Source: JBMNTQ01 sp050945815 (GTDB lineage Bacteria; Bacillota; Clostridia; Christensenellales; JBMNTQ01). Taken from it: a stretch of DNA of 23,754 nt. Of the stretch, positions 22,109-23,754 are shown in pieces; the stretch's first letter is position 1, and each line of letters opens with the position of its first letter. The notes under the pieces are model-generated. The model was not told where the DNA came from and searched no databases. It was given only the letters and a program-made list of their open reading frames with translations. A program made the translations under genes and the position numbers. Where the stretch lies: assembly GCA_050945815.1 (NCBI GenBank), contig JBMNTQ010000010.1, forward strand, positions 1 through 23,754, written 5' to 3'.

Positions 22109-23416
22109 TTATTCTTTTATTTTATATATTAAATCCGAAACGATATTTCGTAGATCCGAATCTTCCTTTATCATCTGTTCAATCTTATCGCAGGCATACA
22201 TAACCGTACTATGGTCGCGGCCGCCAAAGGCTTCCCCGATAAGCAGCAACGGAGTATCTGTCAGATTTCGGCAAATATACATGGCAATCTGACGAGGAAA
22301 CGCTATATCCTTGGTACGTTTCTTACTTTTAAAGTTGTAAACCGGCATATCATAATATTCAGCAACCACTTGCTGAATCACAGGGATGGTGATAGCTTTG
22401 CGGTTGGCCTTAGGGAAGTAATCTTTCAACACTTCTTCCACAAGTTCTAGGGTGACGGGTTTCTTGGTAAGCGCGGCATACGCCACAACCCGCGTCAAAG
22501 AACCCTCTAACTCCCGAATATTGGATTCGATTTGTCCAGCTATCGATTGGAGAATGCTGTCTTCAATAAATAGGCTTTCACCCAGTGCTTTTTTACGTAA
22601 AATCGCTACCCTTGTTTCGAAATCCGGTTTTTGTATATCTGCGGATAAGCCCCATTCAAAACGGGAACGAAGCCGTTCCTCCAGCGTAGGGATTTCCTTG
22701 GGCGGTTTGTCCGAGGAGATAACAATCTGCTTATTGGCTTCATAGAGAGCGTTGAATGTATGGAAAAACTCTTCCTGGGTGCTCTCCTTGCCGGCAATAA
22801 ATTGAATATCGTCAACCAACAGCACATCTGCATTCCGGTAATGTTCCCGGAAACGGTTGGAACTGTTGGTCTGGATCGAGGAAATCAGATCGTTGGTAAA
22901 TTTCTCGCTGGTTACATATAAAATAGATGCGCTAGGATTATGGGAATAGACATAATGCCCAATTGCATGCATCAAATGGGTTTTGCCCAGCCCCACGCCG
23001 CCATACAAAAACAAGGGATTGTATGCATTAGCAGGAGATTCCGCCACAGCCAGAGAGGCCGCGTGAGCAAAGCGGTTGCTGTCGCCGATTACGAAAGTTT
23101 CAAAGGTATACTTCTGGTTTAAAAGGGGTGCTCCTTTGGCAGGAGCCGGTACAGCTTCATTTGTTTTCCGTTCACCGGTGGTGAATTGGAGTTGAATCTC
23201 TTTTCCACTGACTTTATTCAAGGCTCCCTGAATCAGACTATTGTAACGGGGAGACAAATTATTGATATAGAAGTCCGAAGGAACGGATAAAACAATTTTT
23301 TCCCCATCATACAGGCTGGGCGTAATGACATTTTTAACCCAAGTGGTATAGCTGAGCTCCGTCATCTCAGCGCGAATATATTCCAGCGCTTTATTCCACA
23401 ATGCATCCACAGACAT
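22109..23416 (-). CDS. dnaA: Chromosomal replication initiator DnaA
   Basis: AAA+ initiator that binds DnaA boxes, oligomerises with ATP and melts the origin; also a transcription regulator of its own gene. The 435 residues comprise domain I (about 1-80, ALWNKALEYIRAEMTELSYTTW), a short linker, Walker A GGVGLGKTH (139-147), Walker B LLVDDIQF (199-206), and domain IV with the box-recognition motif GRDHSTVMYACDKI (399-412). ATG 23416 is chosen over an upstream in-frame start (23497) because AAAGGGG precedes it at ten bases and the protein then starts MSVDALW as expected. It reads towards dnaN through the oriC gap. DnaA boxes overlap its promoter, implying autoregulation. Confidence 0.98.
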   Translation of the reverse strand: MSVDALWNKALEYIRAEMTELSYTTWVKNVITPSLYDGEKIVLSVPSDFYINNLSPRYNSLIQGALNKVSGKEIQLQFTTGERKTNEAVPAPAKGAPLLNQKYTFETFVIGDSNRFAHAASLAVAESPANAYNPLFLYGGVGLGKTHLMHAIGHYVYSHNPSASILYVTSEKFTNDLISSIQTNSSNRFREHYRNADVLLVDDIQFIAGKESTQEEFFHTFNALYEANKQIVISSDKPPKEIPTLEERLRSRFEWGLSADIQKPDFETRVAILRKKALGESLFIEDSILQSIAGQIESNIRELEGSLTRVVAYAALTKKPVTLELVEEVLKDYFPKANRKAITIPVIQQVVAEYYDMPVYNFKSKKRTKDIAFPRQIAMYICRNLTDTPLLLIGEAFGGRDHSTVMYACDKIEQMIKEDSDLRNIVSDLIYKIKE

Positions 23417-23530
23417 GATAGCGAAACCCCTTTCCAAAATTGAAACAATCAGAGCGGCAAACCCGCGAAAAATAAAGGTAACTATGCTAGCTGGCAAATA
23501 AAAGAGGAATGAGACAAGCCAGACATAAAT

Positions 23531-23558
23531 ATACTAATATAGTAACACTTATTAACAA
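23531..23558 (-). promoter_or_regulatory. Probable dnaA promoter overlapping a DnaA box
   Basis: On the minus strand TTGTTA (23558-23553) is 16 bases from TAGTAT (23536-23531). The -35 overlaps a one-mismatch DnaA box (TTATTAACA, 23549-23557), and a pair of perfect boxes lies just upstream, a classical autoregulatory layout. Other AT-rich -10 choices exist nearby. Confidence 0.4.
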
Positions 23559-23687
23559 ACTTATCCACAAAATGTGGATAAAAATATAATACTTTCCCTT
23601 GCAAACCAGATTTCTTGCAAGAGAAGGTATTTTTTATGATAACAAATATTTTTAGGGGAAGCAAGCCGAGCCTGACAATTATCCACA
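23549..23687. other. oriC: oriC subregion upstream of dnaA
   Basis: Perfect boxes are at 23561-23569 (plus), 23573-23581 (minus, face to face with a 3-base gap) and 23679-23687 (plus). Together with the dnaA-dnaN gap this makes a bipartite origin. Between the boxes lies the inverted repeat listed separately. No gene is visible in the 338 bases from the dnaA start to the window end. Confidence 0.75.
23590..23635 (+). repeat. Imperfect inverted repeat with U-tract inside the origin
   Basis: TACTTTCCCTTGCAA (23590-23604) and TTGCAAGAGAAGGTA (23615-23629) pair at 13 of 15 positions around a 10-base loop, followed by TTTTTT. On the plus strand this reads as a rho-independent terminator, but no rightward gene precedes it. 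Confidence 0.6.
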
Positions 23688-23718
23688 GGATCCTTCATTT
23701 TTATTTAAAATATCCGTA

Positions 23719-23747
23719 TTCGATCATTTTGTAAGACATGCTATAAT
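23719..23747 (+). promoter_or_regulatory. Rightward promoter at window edge (probably rpmH)
   Basis: TATAAT (23742-23747) is preceded by TGC, giving an extended -10; TTCGAT (23719-23724) is a weak -35 at 17 bases. The transcript runs off the window. In Bacillota rpmH (ribosomal protein L34) is usually divergent from dnaA at this place, so it is the likely target by synteny. Confidence 0.6.
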
Positions 23748-23754
23748 GAAATTG

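Noticed and set aside
23482..23664. 60-codon minus-strand frame upstream of dnaA
   Set aside because: It runs through the DnaA boxes, the dnaA promoter and the inverted repeat, and its composition is that of AT-rich non-coding DNA.

Overview
The window looks like chromosomal DNA of a low-to-mid GC Bacillota, most likely a butyrate-type member of the Clostridia. Four things support this: a dnaA-dnaN origin with TTATCCACA-type DnaA boxes, strong AGGAGG-like ribosome binding sites with some TTG and GTG starts, a thl-crt-hbd four-carbon acyl-CoA set, and a DUF5711 + CvpA pair. A genus cannot be named from the sequence alone. The right end is the replication origin. dnaA and dnaN read leftwards, and the last 36 bases carry a rightward promoter that probably serves an off-window gene (rpmH by usual synteny).

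Layout from left to right. Bases 1-250: an A-rich edge with a tandem 11-bp repeat and a hairpin terminator. 253-345: tRNA-Ser(GGA) on the minus strand with its own promoter. 567-1142: an orphan protein with a C1q/TNF-like jelly-roll. 1148-4190 (minus): two family-2 glycosyltransferases in a coupled operon, a 61-residue membrane protein, and undecaprenyl-diphosphatase (uppP), giving an envelope-polysaccharide theme. 4389-5183: an orphan amino-acid-type solute-binding lipoprotein. 5377-9534: a probable four-gene transcript of serC, serA, a DUF5711 membrane protein and a CvpA-family protein, with a strong promoter in front and a hairpin terminator overlapping the last stop codon. 9700-12671: thiolase, crotonase and 3-hydroxybutyryl-CoA dehydrogenase, which take acetyl-CoA to crotonyl-CoA; bcd and etfBA are not here. 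12960-19191 (minus): serS, an RluA-type pseudouridine synthase, an RlmI-like methyltransferase, an ABC-F ATPase, a DUF3006 protein and a lipoprotein metallo-beta-lactamase-fold hydrolase with an Ada-like zinc-binding tail. This run is dominated by translation and RNA-modification genes. 19356-20723 (plus): a third glycosyltransferase, convergent with dnaN. 20752-23416 (minus): dnaN and dnaA.

The most structured non-coding signal is the origin. DnaA boxes lie on both sides of dnaA, and each side has a face-to-face pair of perfect boxes. Between dnaA and dnaN a TAG-rich trinucleotide run (DnaA-trio-like) leads from a box into an AT-rich stretch, the arrangement known from bipartite Bacillota origins. 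recF and gyrBA do not follow dnaN, so the usual dnaA-dnaN-recF order is broken. The serine and crotonyl-CoA operons are transcribed head-on to the fork expected from this origin. I found no CRISPR array, complete insertion sequence, prophage or defence system. Nothing here is clearly a new system; the least explained pieces are the jelly-roll protein beside the tRNA, the DUF5711 protein and the inverted repeat around the thiolase promoter.
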